DNA from: Leptospira yanagawae serovar Saopaulo str. Sao Paulo = ATCC 700523 | Lineage (GTDB): Bacteria > Spirochaetota > Leptospiria > Leptospirales > Leptospiraceae | Length of the DNA stretch: 5,481 nucleotides | Assembly (NCBI RefSeq): GCF_000332475.2 | Contig: NZ_AOGX02000014.1 | Coordinates: forward strand, 1 to 5,481 | Direction of reading: 5' to 3' | Shown: positions 5,143-5,481 of the stretch, in pieces | Layout of the letters: each line of letters begins with the position of its first letter | Numbering within the stretch: the stretch's first letter is position 1 | Made by a program: the position numbers and the translations under genes | The notes under the pieces: model-generated | What the model was told of the DNA's origin: nothing | Database searches by the model: none | The model's input: only the letters and a program-made list of their open reading frames with translations

Positions 5143-5384
5143 TCTTATGCTTGGATTCGAGAGCCATGTCAGCTACCAATCTTTTGAGATTTGAATTTTC
5201 CTGCTCGAGTGCCTTCATCTTCTTGATTTCGCTAAGCTCCATTCCTCCATACTTGTTACGCCAGCGATAAAATGTTTGTTCAGTGATTCCGTATTTTCGT
5301 GAAAGTTCCTTGATTGGAATACCTGTTTCTGCTTCCTTTAAATATCCGAAAAATCTCGCTTTCTTCTATCTTCTTTCTTGCCAT
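5120..5384 (-). pseudogene. IS3-family OrfA (DNA-binding subunit), frameshifted near its start
   Basis: OrfA binds the IS ends and oligomerises. AAGGAG lies 8 nt before the ATG at 5384. Translation starts MARKKIEESEIF. Then one extra base near 5348 shifts the frame, and the shifted product soon ends. In the corrected frame the protein reads GYLKEAETGIPIKELSRKYGITEQTFYRWRNKYGGMELSEIKKMKALEQENSNLKRLVADMAL and ends VLGKKF. This includes the classic helix-turn-helix (KELSRKYGITEQTFYRWRNKYGG) and the leucine-zipper-like tail of IS407-type OrfA. It overlaps OrfB as usual. Without the lesion it would be an 88-aa OrfA of normal length. The truncated product would lack the DNA-binding domain. Confidence 0.85.
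5126..5132 (-). promoter_or_regulatory. Programmed -1 frameshift site A AAA AAG
   Basis: The minus strand has AAAAAAG phased as A-AAA-AAG in the orfA frame (GGA AAA AAG TTT TGA), two codons before the orfA stop. Slipping back one base enters the orfB frame (GAA AAA AGT TTT GAG). This is the standard IS3 signal for making the OrfAB fusion transposase. Confidence 0.85.
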
Positions 5385-5475
5385 AATGCTCTCTCCTTAA
5401 TATCGGAGAAAACTAACTTAAATATCGGTGCAGTTTTTGGGGAGCAGGTCAGTGCCAAGAAGATTGAATTCGTTT
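5371..5475. repeat. 105-bp direct repeat, copy 2 (partner 1-105)
   Basis: Identical to 1-105 and containing the left end of the full IS copy plus 24 bp of outside flank. See copy 1 for the alternatives it raises. Confidence 0.95.
5405..5451 (-). repeat. IS left terminal inverted repeat
   Basis: On the minus strand it starts TGACCTGCTCCCC and carries the TAAGTTAGTTTTCTC block seen in the right end. The orfA ribosome-binding site follows directly inside it. Confidence 0.85.
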
Positions 5476-5481
5476 AAGAAA
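5452..5481 (-). pseudogene. 3' remnant of a gene related to the lipoprotein gene
   Basis: Only 30 bp are visible. The first 24 outside the IS are identical to the end of the lipoprotein gene at 82-105 and encode the same NEFNLLG in the minus-strand frame. Upstream of that it reads FL rather than MK. It is either a paralogous lipoprotein gene cut by the IS at the same codon, or part of a duplication or assembly overlap. Too short to settle. Confidence 0.35.

Larger units (their letters stand above)
4266..5451 (-). mobile_element. IS3-family insertion sequence, IS407-like group, 1186 bp
   Basis: The ends are matched inverted repeats starting TGACCTGC, with the same TAAGTTAGTTTTCTC block further in on both sides. 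Inside are the two overlapping frames of IS3 elements: orfA (helix-turn-helix plus coiled coil) and orfB (DDE integrase-type transposase), joined by an A6G slippery site. The length is normal for the group. Both genes carry frame lesions, so this copy is probably immobile by itself. The bases outside the ends (CAGG to the left, GTGC to the right on the plus strand) are not a target duplication, so simple transposition did not create the present junctions. Confidence 0.9.

Noticed and set aside
5283..5477. Plus-strand 64-aa frame at the right end
   Set aside because: It is antisense to OrfA and the IS end, with no initiation signal or recognisable protein pattern.

Overview
The window is AT-rich DNA that looks spirochaetal, most probably Leptospira or a close relative. 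This rests on base composition, the permissive lipobox of one predicted lipoprotein, and the general style of the toxin-antitoxin and IS3-type genes. It is an inference from style, not a match to a named genome.

The backbone (about 720-4265) is a modular array. Five copies of a 160-165 bp structured repeat (721-885, 1197-1356, 2101-2265, 2674-2833, 3463-3626) separate unrelated small modules. Each repeat opens with an AAC box and closes with a GTT box. Inside these is a second pair of complementary arms, and inside those a branched hairpin structure kept by compensatory changes. This is the architecture of integron attC sites. In all four intervals between repeats, the two interval ends are complementary to each other for 14-18 bases, as expected if each interval moves as a circularising cassette. 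Every recognisable gene lies on the minus strand. Two stop right beside a repeat, so on the minus strand the order is gene then attC. The array would be a gene-cassette array or a cluster of attC sites without a visible integrase; neither intI nor attI is in the window.

Reading in cassette direction (minus strand, right to left): a 5'-truncated hypothetical gene (3645-4265); a 77-aa protein resembling orphan immunity proteins (3189-3422) with a long AT-rich tail; an apparently non-coding cassette; a HigBA-type toxin-antitoxin cassette (1368-2029) with its own strong promoter and an operator-like palindrome; a second apparently non-coding cassette related to the first; and a frameshifted, 3'-truncated lipoprotein gene (82-471).

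Both edges are formed by the same IS3-family (IS407-like) insertion sequence, also on the minus strand. An apparently full-length 1186-bp copy at 4266-5451 carries orfA and orfB, each with a disabling frameshift. The start of a second copy occupies 1-81. The two copies share 24 bp of flanking DNA outside the IS, making a 105-bp direct repeat at the window ends (1-105 and 5371-5475). The full copy has no target-site duplication, so rearrangement through the IS, duplication, or a circular or assembly-derived molecule must be considered. The IS has cut off the promoter-proximal end of one cassette and the distal end of another.
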